Source: Diogma glabrata
Lineage: Eukaryota > Arthropoda > Insecta > Diptera > Cylindrotomidae
Direction: 5' to 3'
Length of the DNA stretch: 64,000 bases
Assembly (NCBI GenBank): GCA_963693315.1
Contig: OY856186.1
Coordinates: 90,027,381 to 90,091,380 of the forward strand
Both the position numbers and the translations under genes were made by a program. The notes under the pieces were generated by a model, which worked only from the letters and a program-made list of their open reading frames with translations, made no database searches and was not told the DNA's origin. The stretch's first letter is position 1. Each line of letters opens with the position of its first letter. Below are positions 36,420 to 49,866 of this stretch, piece after piece.

Positions 36420-38330
36420 TAAAAATTTGAAAAGTTTGCGTTGTCACCTCATCAAGGGAATATGGAACTTCTCATGCAAAAACCATCTCATTCCTCAAAG
36501 TTTATAGTCGTATATATATACAGTTTTTAAATAATTTTTGGATTTCAAAAACAATAAAGAAAGTCATCCACAATATATCCAGGATTTGGCATTGTTTTTA
36601 CAAATCACTGTGATTATTTAGTTACCATTCCAGGGTTGTAAACATTAAAATTGTTACTAATTGTTTAAAATTGTTACTAGAATTATCATTCAACTAGTCC
36701 CTGCATTACCGTTTACCCATTACTTGGTAGTAGATAACAGCATAGAAACAACTGATTGAGCACATTACATAATCACGACTCTAGAATAGATGTTAATATT
36801 GAGTTAAAACATCTTTTAAAAAAATGATTTTTATGAAACTAATTGTCTGGAAAATTTATACGTCAATAATTTCGAAATTTTTCCACACAACTTTTAACAA
36901 TATCTTTTCCATTCAATTAACTTTAATTTAAAATTCACTGAAATAAAAATATAACTTAAGAACAAACATAAATGAAAGTTCGAAAAAATAAGTATTCAAC
37001 CATCTGTCGAATTCTAGCAACTCATAAAAATACAGGAAAATAAAAAAAATCTTCAAATTGTCAAATTATTAAGTTAAACGACTTATTTTCCAGTTTCCAT
37101 ATATACAAAAAAAAAATATTATTTTTTTCCCCATATTATTATTGCTTTTTCTAATACCTTTCCTTTATTTAAAAAAAAAAATGATAATAATAAAAATGAA
37201 ATAAAAACGAACAATTTCCTATTATTTTCAACAACATTTTTTGATTGAAACTCTTCTCAAACAGGAAAACGTGAAAATTTCATATCGAGCAAAAAAAAAA
37301 ATAAAATAAAAGAATAAAAAGTTTTCTTTTTTATTCGAAAACTTTATTTGTATCAAATTTTATTGCTTTATCACTTATCATTATTGATGAGCATTGAAAT
37401 TATTTTTTTTCTCACAATATGTTTTTTGGGGTAACGAGTTCAGAGTTTAAAAATTTAAACAGGAAGTAAAATTAAGCTTTGAAAATAAAAATAATTAAAA
37501 AATGTATAAACAATATTTTCTCTCAATAAAAAAAACATAACCCAACAACCCAAAATAAAAAAACTTTCGTTAATGAAACTTTATTAGGTTTTTCCTTTTT
37601 TCATATACAATCGTTATCCGCAATAAAGAAAACGTTGAAAATTTGTTACAAAAACAAAATTTTAAGTTAAATTAAAATGCAATAAATAAAAGAAAAAACT
37701 TTAATATTTGAACCGGATTTTTCGTATGAGAAAAGTTTATACATTAAAAAATGGTAAACCTTAGCTAACTAGAACTCAACCATTAAATTATAAACTGTAA
37801 CAAATGGTTTGTTTATGTAACATAATTATTCAACAAACTTAATGTAATGCTTATATTGATATATGAAATTAGGGATTATAAAATTGAACGATTCAGAATA
37901 GCAAACGTTTCCAAAATGATCCTAATATCACATGAAAACTAATCCTATGAGTCGTAACGAAAATGATATGTGTATAATTATTTAAGTTTTCGATTAGAAA
38001 ATTTTAACATATGGCGATATCTTATAGTTCCATCAAAAAAATAAACAGAAACAAAAAAATAAACTTATGCACTGAGTTACGTTAAACACCGTAATAAAAA
38101 TAATTCAACTAGTGGTGGAAAAAAATTAAAAAGTCACCTTGTACAAGAAATGTCAAGTACTTCATTGTTTTAGTACTTATATTACTTACTGAAGTCAACA
38201 CTAAATATATCAAATTAAATTAATTAGTAAAGCTTCATTCATCATAAATAAAAATTATAAAAACATGATCAATAAATATTCTAATTCAAAGTTTTACCGC
38301 ATCAATCTAAGAAACTACATGCATGTATAA
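36420..38330. other. AT-rich DNA, no gene seen
   Basis: Very A/T-rich with many A runs. No supported gene, RNA or repeat unit. Confidence 0.45.
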
Positions 38331-39019
38331 AAATCAATTGAGTTTGGTTGGGTCAAAAATTCGCGAACGCATTTATTTCATCAAGAGAAAAACAAGCCTG
38401 CATCATCAATTAAAATCAGAATCACACAACATCTCCATCTTCTCCATCACCCGGCACACGCCACGCTACCAAAACTGGTGACCCCGAAAGAAATCGTTAC
38501 AGGCAATTTTTTTTTAAATCGGAAGCTGAAAAAACATTTTGTTTGTAAATAATAAAAATGTTTTAGGAAGTTTTATTTGTTATTCGAACCTTGTTGGTCA
38601 ATCACGGCTGCGAACCAACACGCTATGGGAGTGCTATATGCTGTTACTCTCTTCTATTTTTCTCAGATTCCCGATGGTGTCTGCAAGTGACCCACCCGTT
38701 CTTCAAGCAACTGGACTTTGACATAATCAAGCTGCTAATACCCTAACGTTAACTCACGAGCAGCTTGAGAAGATGTTTGATACACGGATTGGAGCTTAAT
38801 TTGCCAGAAGGCAACTACATCAAACATCTGCTCCCGTATTTCCAACCGCACCTGAAAGTTCAGTTGCAACCCCTCCGACAGCATCCGAGCCCCAAATTGA
38901 CGCCATTACTTTGGTTTATCACTCCAAGTAAAGTTATGTACTGTACAGTTATGTTTTGACAGTACAGTTATGTACTTGGAACAATAACGCCGTTCCTTGC
39001 TTCACTGGTTAGAGACATT

Positions 39020-39330
39020 CTACTCCAAACAGACACGGTCAAGGTGAAACACGTTGATAGTTATGACGTGGTTCATTAACGAAAGTGTGGTATTCAAAAA
39101 TCCTACTACATTCTGGCTTTGACCATCAGCAGTACGTCCGATGATCGACAAATAGGCAAGTAGATCTGAAGTTTGTAAGACCTGTTGTGCAATGTCTCCA
39201 CCGATTACAGCTATGGAGGCTCCACTATCCAAAAATTTAGTTCACCCATAGTTATATGAAGGCTCGTTTCTTCGAGCAAGCTACAGCGTTCCAGCATCAA
39301 GGAATATTCATTAGCTACGACTGAGAGTGC
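39020..39330 (-). pseudogene. Retropepsin fragment of a second LTR element, minus strand
   Basis: The minus-strand frame reads ERCSLLEETSLHITMG, a break, then FLDSGASIAVIGG (retropepsin D-S-G active site), RTADGQSQNVVGFLNT and ITINVFHLDR. The DSGAS and R-TADG words are typical of gypsy-type proteases from a family other than the plus-strand DIGTEVPVFP one at 39885. It runs against the surrounding element, so it is an insertion or recombination product. The downstream protein is absent. Confidence 0.62.
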
Positions 39331-39524
39331 TACCGTTGACTGAATACAGTTCATCCGCCAGCACCCCTAAGATATCACCTTGGCTAGTGATATCTCACTG
39401 CTATTGCCAGTGGTATATGATATCTCACGTTAACTCATATGCCAATAGCAGGGACTGGAGTACGCGGGGTTGTCACACCCGTGGATCAAAAAACAGAAAA
39501 AAATTAACAAATTAATAAAAAGTG
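39257..39524 (+). repeat. Dispersed repeat rep1, copy c
   Basis: Best preserved copy. It matches 1990-2262 along its length and the reverse complement of 13850-14075. A frame reading WLVISHCYCQWYMISHVNS, then RDWSTRGCHTRGSK, is open here, and a similar frame is open in copy b (ISCHCQWYVISHANS ... RDWSTQGSQTRRS), so part of it may once have been coding. The left part overlaps the minus-strand retropepsin remnant, which suggests that rep1 belongs to that LTR element. Confidence 0.6.
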
Positions 39525-39679
39525 ATCCCTCCATGCGTACATTGCAAGCTTCGGCAGTATCTTCCAATTCTGAATGACTATTCTCCAAGTGAGGTCCATG
39601 GTATGTTTTTATTACAGTTGAATTGGAAGTTCCTAAATTTGGTTCTAGGAGCGAAAAAGTTCCATTCGCCCTAACAAAT

Positions 39680-40130
39680 CATTGTGTATTGAAATGTTCA
39701 ATGGTCTGTGCTGTTAATTATTACTTTGGGGATAACGCATGCAAATGCAACCACGAAAATAAATTCTATCGCCCAAACTTCCAAACTCCAAAAACCATAA
39801 AGCTTAACACACGAGGCGGCATGTGATAAAAACTTATCCAAACTCCGTCTCCTGGTATTTGATATTAATTTCGGTCCTCAATTCTTGGTTGACATTGGCA
39901 CTGAAGTGCCAGTTTTTCCCTCAACAACGAAGGAAAAGCTCTCCGGGATATCAGCTTTCACTCTCTACGCTCCTAACGCTACTCTCGTTAACATTTACAC
40001 TACAAGAGCTCTAACTTTAAACATTGGTCTTCGACGTGTGTTCTGTAAGACCTATGTTATCGCCCATGCTACGATCCCTATTCTCGGGATTGATTTCCTG
40101 AACAAGTATGGTCGCCTAGTGGACATGTAA
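39680..40130 (+). pseudogene. Gypsy-type gag knuckle and aspartic protease
   Basis: NYYFGDNACKCNHENKFY resembles the modified CCHC knuckle of CsRn1-like elements (CWYH..FG..A..C..PC). After two stops, FLVDIGTEVPVFPSTTKEKL gives the protease active site (D-[T/I]-G-[A/T]-E), followed by LNIGLRRVF and IPILGIDFLNKYGRLVD, the conserved flap and C-terminal ILG-x-DFL motif. The active-site Thr is Ile, so the enzyme is dead as well as frameshifted. Confidence 0.7.
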
Positions 40131-40259
40131 AATTGACGCCTTGCGATTCACTAAACTCCTACTCTTGCCGAAATTTCCATTTCTCCAACGCTCCCGGCTG
40201 ACAACCATCAATAATTATATGGTCGATATCAAAGTCCAAGATATCCACAGCCCCAAGCC

Positions 40260-41180
40260 AGCCACAAGGCGGAATTCAACATTATGTTGTTGAAAGGCGT
40301 TTGCCGTTCATCAAACAGTCGTTGGCTCTCTCCTCTCCACCTCGTCAAAAGTAAGAACGGCGAGTAAAGACCTTGCGGTGACGAACGTTCTCTTAATTAT
40401 CTTACTATTCCTGATAAATATCTGATTCCCCATATTCAGGATTTCTTGCAATCGCTCCATGGATGAAAATTTTTTCAACAATCGACCTCGTTCACGCGAA
40501 TCATCAGATTCCTATTTATGAACCCGATATTGCTAAACATCAAGCTCTACTTTATTTGGATTTTTCGAATTGGTTTGAAGGACCTGCGGGTTGCGCGCAA
40601 CGCTGCGCAATCTTTCCAACGGTTCATATATCCCCCTTTCCGAGATCGTAAATTTATTTTAATCTATATAGATAACCTCCTCATTGCTTCTTAAACCCTT
40701 GAGGAGCATATCAAACATCTTAGTGCTGTGTTTGGGGGTTCTTACGATGCCGGTCTTATTATCAACGTTGATAAATGCAACTTTACTAAAAACGTTGACT
40801 TCCTTGGACATCATATCGATGCGAATGACATCAAGATAACATTTGAACGCGTTAAAGCCATAAATAGCTATGAATGTCTTGAAAAGATTAAGCCAATTGG
40901 CCGTTTTCTTGGTATGATCAATTTCTATCGCAGACTTATACCACACCCGGGTGGCAATCAAGCCACCCATAACGATTTTCTCAGAGGGTAAAAAAGAATG
41001 ACAAACTCGTCATACAATGGTCCCAAAACGCCATTCAAGCCTTTGACCTTTGCAAGTGGCACCTCAGTGATGCGACAGCTCTTGCCCATCTCATACACTT
41101 TGCTCAATTTGCCGTAATGATCGACGCTTTCGACAAGGCACTTAGCGTCGCTGTCAAGCATCATGAAATAGGATATTAAA
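40260..41180 (+). pseudogene. Gypsy-type reverse transcriptase and RNase H start
   Basis: Fragments in order, across several frames: FNIMLLKGVCRSSNSRWLSP, LHLVKSKNGE, RPCGD, NYLTIPDKYLIPHIQDF, KIFSTIDLVHANHQIPI (motif A Asp), the FG.R.A..TFQ region in damaged form, ID.LLIAS (motif C, with YIDD damaged), LEEHIKHLSAVF, GLIINVDKCNF, VDFLGHHIDANDI and FLGMINFYRRLIPH (thumb). ALAHLIHFAQFAVMIDAFDK then begins RNase H. The gene is clearly inactive. Confidence 0.75.
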
Positions 41181-41184
41181 TATG

Positions 41185-44100
41185 GCTCTATCCAGCTTCA
41201 ACTACTAATAAATAATAGGAACAGATAGAAAATGTTATGTAGTTGCAGATTAAATATGGTTTTTCACAAAAGGTGTTGTTATTAAGAAGATGTTTCTAAG
41301 GAAGTTTTTGTGTAAAGCTAGGTTCCACCACTGCTAAATAATAGGGACTGTTTGAAAATATGAATATATTATAATATATTGAAAAACCATGTGATAAATA
41401 TCGGGTCGCTATATAGTTCAATGGCCTAAAAACTCTTTAATCAGACCGTTCTTAAAGTTTGGTTTGATACTGTTTGATACTAATGCTGTCCAGTACCATC
41501 AATCTGAAATCGGTGGAGTAGGATATATGAGGCCTGATCGTTCATGTGTAGTGTGAATTAAATCCTTGGACTTTATTGTGGTGCGTAACCACACCTTTTT
41601 TAATCTAGAAACTTTCTTACTGCTACGGAATTTGATGGGAGGACATGAAAGTTTGAAGGTTAAGAGTGTAGGGGAAATTTTTACCAATGTATAACAGAGG
41701 TACTTGCTGGTCGTCTCTCTTTCTTAAACAAATAACTTTTGACGGGAATCCTGCAAAGGTAATACATGCGTAGGCACGGTATTGGTTCATTGGTGGAGCC
41801 CATTAATTACCTTTCCAGCCCATTATTGACGTCTTAGAAACTATAAGAATGAAAATTAAGAAGAAACAGTGTTCAGTTTACTATGTTCGTGTGCAACTAT
41901 GACCCATAGACAGCAAACCTATTTTAGAAGACATTAAGTCCTCTTCGATCAGAGTAAATAAAAACCCAAGTAATTCTTAGCTTCATTAAAAGTTAAATAG
42001 TTCAAATAGAGTACGAGAGATCCATGGTATCACAATTTGCCGTGCGTGTTTCCCTTCAAAAGACACTTATCGGAATTTTAGAAACTTGCAATTCAGTGAT
42101 TTAGCCCAACAACCTCTTGGCCATTTTTCCTTCAAAGTAACAGCTCATTATCGCTCATACTAAACGATTTACAATCAAAATTATTTGTGTGATACACTAT
42201 CAGTTCAATGATCGAGCCCAACATCCTATTGGCTCTTTATATAAGCAAACATTTTTTAGAACAAAATGTTGTAATTATTCCAATAATCCTCCAGTTTTCT
42301 CTGTGGTAGAGAGACACACATGTTTTTGCTTCTTGAGCCTAGATATGATCCAAATGTCGAGGGTTTAAGTGTAACTTTGAGCAAAACGGTTACAGAGCAA
42401 AGGAGTTTAAAATTAATTTAGAAGTTATTTTAATGGTAATTTCTTTGATTAAACAAATGCGTGGTATCACAAATGAATGTCAACTAGGTATGTTGAGAAC
42501 CACTACTCTTGACCATTTAAGGTAATATCTTAGCGGTTTTTTGCTTGTCTTGAAATATAAAACGATCTGCAAGGAAAAGATTTTCTTAACTGACTATTGT
42601 CTGTTCGAATTATCATTTGTGATTAATCATATATATTTGATCCAAAAAAGATAATTTATTAAGATCATTTCAAGTTCAACCATCATAAAGCAAAAAAAAA
42701 ACATCAATGCTCATATACAACATATTCGTTTACTAACTAAAAACAAAGGAAATGTATATAAAAATCGCTATAATAACACAATAAACAGAGGCGACGTTCC
42801 CTAAAGTGGAAATATGTGATGATAAAAATAAAGTTAAACTTTAAATATCAAAGAAAATGATAATAATTAATTAATATTTTTATGTTAAAACTACGTTAAT
42901 ATTTGAACATAAATCTAATTAAATTATTCTATGAAATATGAAAATGTCATCATCTAAAAATCCAACTCATTTTTTTTATACTCAAAATAAAAATAAAGTT
43001 AATTAAAACATCATCATAATGACTAAAGCTTATTCTATCATCATTTTCACTATGAGCTTTTATAAAGAAAATATTGTAATCAACTTCAATATTGTTTTTG
43101 CAACCAACATGATTATCATCATACGGGATACTTGGTTGACAAAACCAAATATATTTTCGTTATTTTTTAATTTTTGTTGTTGTTTATGTTGTTATGAAAA
43201 CCCAACGAAACAAACAGAACATGTCAGTTTTTTTTATTTTCGGTTGGTTAATCGTTGTAATCTCTTGGTAAAATTAGAAACAAAAATAATATGTGTGTTT
43301 ATGCTCGTACGAATGTTAATAAAAATAAAAATATTTATGTGAAACCAGAGAGAACAGTTTAAAGGAGAATTGCTTTGGTAAAGTAAAATGGATTTGAAAT
43401 TAACTGTAGATGTAGAGTTGTGAAATAATAATTACGTTATGGAGAGCAAACATGTGTTTTACTTCTTTGAAAATAAATTATTTTTAAGAACATAAGCTTC
43501 CACAAACACTTATTAATAATATAAACAGTGTTTGAAAGTTGTCGTTTGTCATCAAATTTGGTATTCTAAAGTCTACTAGGACATTCAGATGTATTTATCT
43601 ATATACACTGAAAAAAAATTGAAGTTCATGACAACCTCATCTCGAAGTTGGCAGTTGATTATTCATGCAAAAAAAAATTATGTGCAAACAATTTCACTGT
43701 GATTGGGACAACTACACGATAACATTTTCCTAACAACAGAATGAGGTTTACCTAAAATATAAAGTGTTATATCCAATATAACAGTAGTTGAATAAAAATA
43801 ATAACTATTTCCATGAAACAAATTTTCTTTGGCCTTATATCATGAATTTTTCATTTTAAAGTTTAAGTATTTGAGATTAATTGAACTATATTTTATTTTC
43901 ACATAAATATTTCGTGTGATTGTCTCAACTTCATCGATTTATAATTGTAGAGTTGTTGAAGCAATTTCGTAGTTTGATTCGCCATATGTGACCGCACGGT
44001 GAGGTTGAGACAATTGCATTTCGATTGGTAATAGGACATGTTTTGTTCAGTGTAGGTTTATACATAGAGGTTGTGAGAAAAACGACTCAATCTATCGATT

Positions 44101-44460
44101 TTCTCATCTTTATAGATCTAGTGCAAATACTCCAAATTTTAACATTCTTCCAATTTGGCGAAGAATTTGTATAAATAAGTGAGATTTGGTTTTGGTGTGA
44201 AAATAATCATCTAATGAACACTGTTAAGTGCCCGTTTCCTATATAATTCAAATTCAATACATCCAAGTTTTAATACGAACATCTTACAACATCATGATCA
44301 AACATCTTTCATATTTCAAACGGTTTTAACTAAAATTAATTCTTGACGATTTGTTTGCATCCTACCGTTTTTGACTGTGTATGATAAACTTTAATCAGAT
44401 GAATTTTTTTAAAATTTCACAAATTTTATTTTTTCTGCATTTCTTGACTCTTTTCAAAAG
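41185..44460. other. AT-rich DNA, no gene seen
   Basis: No supported gene. A block with AGCCCAACAACCTCTTGGC (42105) is loosely repeated at 42213 (AGCCCAACATCCTATTGGC). The open frame at 43019-43342 lacks recognisable features. Confidence 0.45.
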
Positions 44461-44461
44461 A

Positions 44462-44860
44462 ATTGTGGGTGATCGAAATTTAACATCAAATATTGATTTC
44501 CTATAATATTGTGCTACTGTTGCTGATCTTGTTGTCTTTTATAACTATCGTGACCAGCAGTGCTCGGATGAAATCAGATCCATCATGCCTCAAACGTATT
44601 CTTTTCCCAGTTTTACTCATCAATCGGTTTGTTGAAACATTTAAACTGTTGAGGTCACTCACTGTCATAGTGACGAAATTCAAAAGGATTTCTTTGTCCG
44701 TACATCGTAAAAATGGAACGCTTTGAACAAATCAATAGTCTCGAGTGCCTTTGCATTAACACCTCAGAACGCATGTTGTTGTGGGACCTAGATCTTAAAA
44801 GGTATCTATGTGTTGTGACCCCACAATGACACAATACTTTTTATTAAACAAAACAAAACA
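44462..44860 (+). mobile_element. LINE-A 3'-end fragment
   Basis: This aligns with LINE-A 25920-26350: TTGTGGGTGATCGAAATTTAAC, TGTTGCTGATCTTGTTG, CAGCAGTGCTCGGATGAAAT, CATCATGCCTCAAACGTATT, TTTCTTTGTCCG, CAGAACGC.TGTTGTTGTGGGACCTAG and AAAGGTATCTATGTGTTG. It lies on the plus strand, is 5'-truncated, and has several indels. A tandem array follows directly. Confidence 0.8.
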
Positions 44861-44869
44861 ATATAATAA

Positions 44870-45437
44870 AGTCGTTGCGTCATTGTACGGGTGATTGTTG
44901 AGCAATAACAATGATATAATATAATAAAAATCGTTGCGCCAATGATACTGGCGAATGTTGAATATGAATAATAATAAATCAAAATAACAACCAATCGTTG
45001 CTCAAATAGGACATGTGATTGCTGAACATGAATAATAGTAAATCAATGTAATAGAAATCTTTGCGCCAATAACGGCGAATGTTGAATATGAATAATAAAT
45101 GAATATAATAAGACTCGTCGTTTCACAGTCAAGGCAATTGCTGTATAATATCAAAAATGTAATAAAAAAAATTCGTTGTGCCAAAGCCACCGGTGATTGC
45201 TGAACAATATCAATAATGCAATATAATAAAAATCGTTTTTTCAAAGCCTCAGGTGATTATTGAACAATACTAATAAATCGATGTAATTAAACTCGTTGCG
45301 CCAAAGCCACAGACAATTGTTGAATAATAATATTAAATCAATTTGATAGCCAATCGTTGAGGCATAAGTCACAACTCACAGACGATTGTAGAACAATGAT
45401 AATTGATCAAAACTCAACATCAATCGTTGCTCCTGAA
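44870..45437. repeat. Tandem array of about ten ~60-bp degenerate units
   Basis: A TCGTTGCGCCAA-like start, a G-rich bit (CCACCGGTGATTG or CTGGCGAATG) and TTGAACAATAATAATAAATCAA recur roughly every 57-70 bases (for example 44873, 44930, 44993, 45058, 45292, 45352 and 45423). Within units CAATCGTTG and CAATTGTTG/GATTGTTGAA form small inverted pairs. It lies exactly between a LINE-A end and a PLE nuclease fragment. Confidence 0.75.
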
Positions 45438-45472
45438 TGAAAAGTTGGTCATAAAAAAATGAAATCAGCAGA

Positions 45473-45832
45473 TTGAAAGATCAATCACATAGAAATTCAA
45501 AAAGTGGAGTCTACGAAATAAAATGTGCGGATTGTAACCTGATGTATATTGGTCAAACCTCAAGAGACTTAAGTAGTAGATTGAAGGAACACCAGAAGGC
45601 TGATATAAGTAAATCAAGCGTTGCAGAACATATGACCACAAACAAACACCACATCGATACTGAAAACTCAAAGATAATAAGAACGAGTCATCAACGTTGG
45701 AAACTAGACGCATTGGAGTCGTACCATATCATCAATAAACAAAATTTAATGAATAAGATGCTTAATGAAGAAGCTAAAATCATTTCTCCTTTATTCAACA
45801 TTAAAGAACATCCCACCAGTTTTCAAGAGTAA
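45473..45832 (+). pseudogene. PLE-B C-terminal GIY-YIG nuclease fragment
   Basis: The open frame reads KSGVYEIKCADCNLMYIGQT, SSRLKEHQKADISKSSVAEH and ends naturally after LFNIKEHPTSFQE. GVYEIKC...YIGQT is the GIY-YIG signature, here as the C-terminal domain of a Penelope-like protein. The RT is missing, so the copy is 5'-truncated. It is a different family from PLE-A at 21614. A 3' UTR with a hammerhead-like motif follows (46153-46193). Confidence 0.82.
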
Positions 45833-45839
45833 TAGTTAC

Positions 45840-46150
45840 AGACATAAACAAAAGCAATAAAAGAGGGAGGGAAAAGGAAAATTCCATCTTTTAAAAAAAG
45901 AAAAAAGTTTTTTTTTTTAAATTATTTTTTTCCCTCCTTCCCAAATACTTAATTATAGTTTTTAGGGTTTCAATTAGTTTCCAAAATAATTTTTGTTCTT
46001 TTGTTTTTTTTTCTGCTTTGTTTTTTTTAGAAAATAGATATTTTTACCCCCTTTTCCTTTTTTTGTGTATGTTTAATTATAAGATAAAATTGTAATACCT
46101 AGTAATTATATATAAATAACGAAATGAAACTGTAACCTTTAATTGCACCA
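45840..46150. other. Probable PLE-B 3' untranslated region
   Basis: Homopolymer-rich sequence between the stop of the GIY-YIG frame and the hammerhead-like motif. No other feature is seen. Confidence 0.45.
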
Positions 46151-46152
46151 AA

Positions 46153-46193
46153 GTACCTGTCGATGATCTGTAGAAGATTGAAACCGGTAGTAC
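46153..46193 (+). ncRNA. Degenerate hammerhead motif in the PLE-B 3' UTR
   Basis: GTAC (46153-46156) and GTAC (46190-46193) can pair as stem I. Between them lie CTGTCGA (consensus CUGANGA, with the fourth base changed), stem II ATCT/AGAT, GAAA (46180-46183), CCGG as a tiny stem III, and T-A at the cleavage position. The layout is that of the PLE-A ribozyme, but the invariant A in the core is T here, so activity is doubtful. Confidence 0.55.
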
Positions 46194-46199
46194 AATTGA

Positions 46200-46516
46200 A
46201 ATTATTAATAAAATTTATGACGTTTAACTAAATTTATGGAATTTTATTAAAGTGAGGAACTGTTGGTTATTGGGCAAACAATTAAACATATAGTATACAT
46301 GATTATATTTGTTTCTTAGTTTTATTTAATCTAATTACGACCAAAATTTGAATAAATTTATATAAAAAATTAAAGTTTTTCTAAATTAAAACTATAAATT
46401 TGACTATAATTTGTCTAATAAATTTTACTAATTATTTACTAAGTATATTCGGCTAACTATTTAATTGAATCAAAAAAATTAAATGGATCAACACTGCGTT
46501 ATACAGAAATGTAAAA
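46200..46516. other. AT-rich DNA, no gene seen
   Basis: No supported feature. Confidence 0.4.
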
Positions 46517-48697
<2,181 letters not shown>

Positions 48698-49093
48698 TAA
48701 AACTCGCTTTTAGCGTACACCATATATAAAGTACACTTGGTCTATAGAGTACAGCAAATTTTTTTCTTACATCTATAAAAATTTTACGAACAAATTATCC
48801 TTCTTATAAGGTACCTCAGCTTTTAAGGTTATAACGTACGCATGTTTGGTCCCGTGAGCTATTTTTCTATGTAATTTGCCCAGTTTATAAAGTACGAATA
48901 GAAAATAAAAATAAACATAAAAATTTAAAAGTCGTAAGTATTCGATGCTTTACGATATTTATTATTTTTCTACGAAATGTTTCTGCTTCCTTTCATTTAA
49001 TTTGTTGTGGTTCATGGGTTAATTTGCAAGTAAGTGTTGAGAAAATATTTGCTAATTTATCAGTTCGAATTCTTTAATGCTTTCATTCATGTT

Positions 49094-49350
49094 TTATTAA
49101 AATGCTAAAGGTGCGATACGGCCCCAAATCAAATTAAAATGTAAGTGATCACTTTGGCCAATAAATTAAAATGTTTGGCGGAAGTCGATCTAAAGAAGTC
49201 TTTCTCAAGTTAGGGTAATGTTTGAATTGTAGAAAAATTTCTTTGATTGTGCGCAATCGGTTAGAAATTGAAGCAGTTTGTTTGTTCATTGAAACGTAAA
49301 AAACTTAGATGTGTTAAATTTCACAAAGTGGAGGAAGCCGTTAAAAATGG
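49094..49350 (+). pseudogene. Tigger-like transposase DNA-binding remnant
   Basis: One frame gives TLANKLKCLAEVDLKKSFSQV, like the (S)L..K..IL.EVD.G.S.S.IA start of CENP-B/Tigger HTH domains. A shifted frame gives SLKRKKLRCVKFHKVEEAV, like the KR.R...F..VE.AL second HTH segment. No DDE catalytic domain is visible further on. The position just inside the left TIR supports the call. Confidence 0.5.
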
Positions 49351-49488
49351 ATCAATATAATGAGCTCTTAAAATGTTCCTTTGAAAAATATTGCTCTACA
49401 GTCTACACTATAAAGTTCAAATTTAGGATTTTGTAAACTCTAGTGTATTGAACTTTAAAGATAGAGCGAAAACACCCATAGGACTTGA

Positions 49489-49600
49489 AGCCACATACAA
49501 CAGAAACAGAAACAGATTTTCATACAAATTTTACAGAAACAGAATTTTTTTCTGTCAAATTTGTATGAAATTCTGTTTCTGTTGTATGTGATTGCCCGGC
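49489..49600. repeat. Small palindromic MITE inside the Tigger-like element
   Basis: CCACATACAACAGAAACAGA on the left pairs with TCTGTTTCTGTTGTATGTG on the right. The inner parts TTTCATACAAATTTTACAG and CTGTCAAATTTGTATGAAA also pair, so almost the full 110 bases fold back. There is no coding capacity. Confidence 0.75.
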
Positions 49601-49798
49601 TTTAGATGTCGTTCATTTTATTTCGAAGTCGTGATAAAAAGTTACAGCAACTACCATAAGCTATTGCCTCAAAAAACCTGGGATAGCTACGATTGTATAC
49701 TTCGACAGTAATTGATAAAAGGGAGTTTATTAGACGCCTCATACTAAATAGAATCTGAGTATGATGATTTATAGAAATTCGAACAAATTTTTATTTTT

Positions 49799-49866
49799 GG
49801 TCTACGGGAGTGACGAAAATGCCTACTGCAGTCCCTGCTATTGACATACATATGAGCTAACGCATG
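49799..49866 (-). repeat. Dispersed repeat rep1, copy d (partial)
   Basis: GTCTACGGGAGTGACGAAAATGCC, TGCAGTCCCTGCTATTGACAT and CATATGAGCTAACGC match the left end of copy b (13895-13960). It runs directly into a minus-strand LINE-A fragment. Confidence 0.5.

Larger units (their letters stand above)
38330..41180 (+). mobile_element. Decayed gypsy-type LTR retrotransposon (CsRn1-like), interrupted
   Basis: A primer-binding-like site TGGTGACCCCGAAAG (38476-38490), as in tRNA-Trp-primed elements, follows possible LTR text. Downstream on the plus strand come a Cys-rich gag knuckle, an aspartic protease, RT motifs and the start of RNase H. This order and these motifs fit the CsRn1-like branch of gypsy elements. 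Stops and frameshifts occur throughout. The segment 38980-39540 contains minus-strand protease sequence and rep1, apparently another element inserted or recombined. No 3' LTR is identified, so the right end is the last recognisable motif. Confidence 0.7.

Noticed and set aside
44870..45437. CRISPR-like spaced repeats
   Set aside because: The repeats are degenerate throughout with no constant repeat plus unique spacers, and the DNA is eukaryotic.
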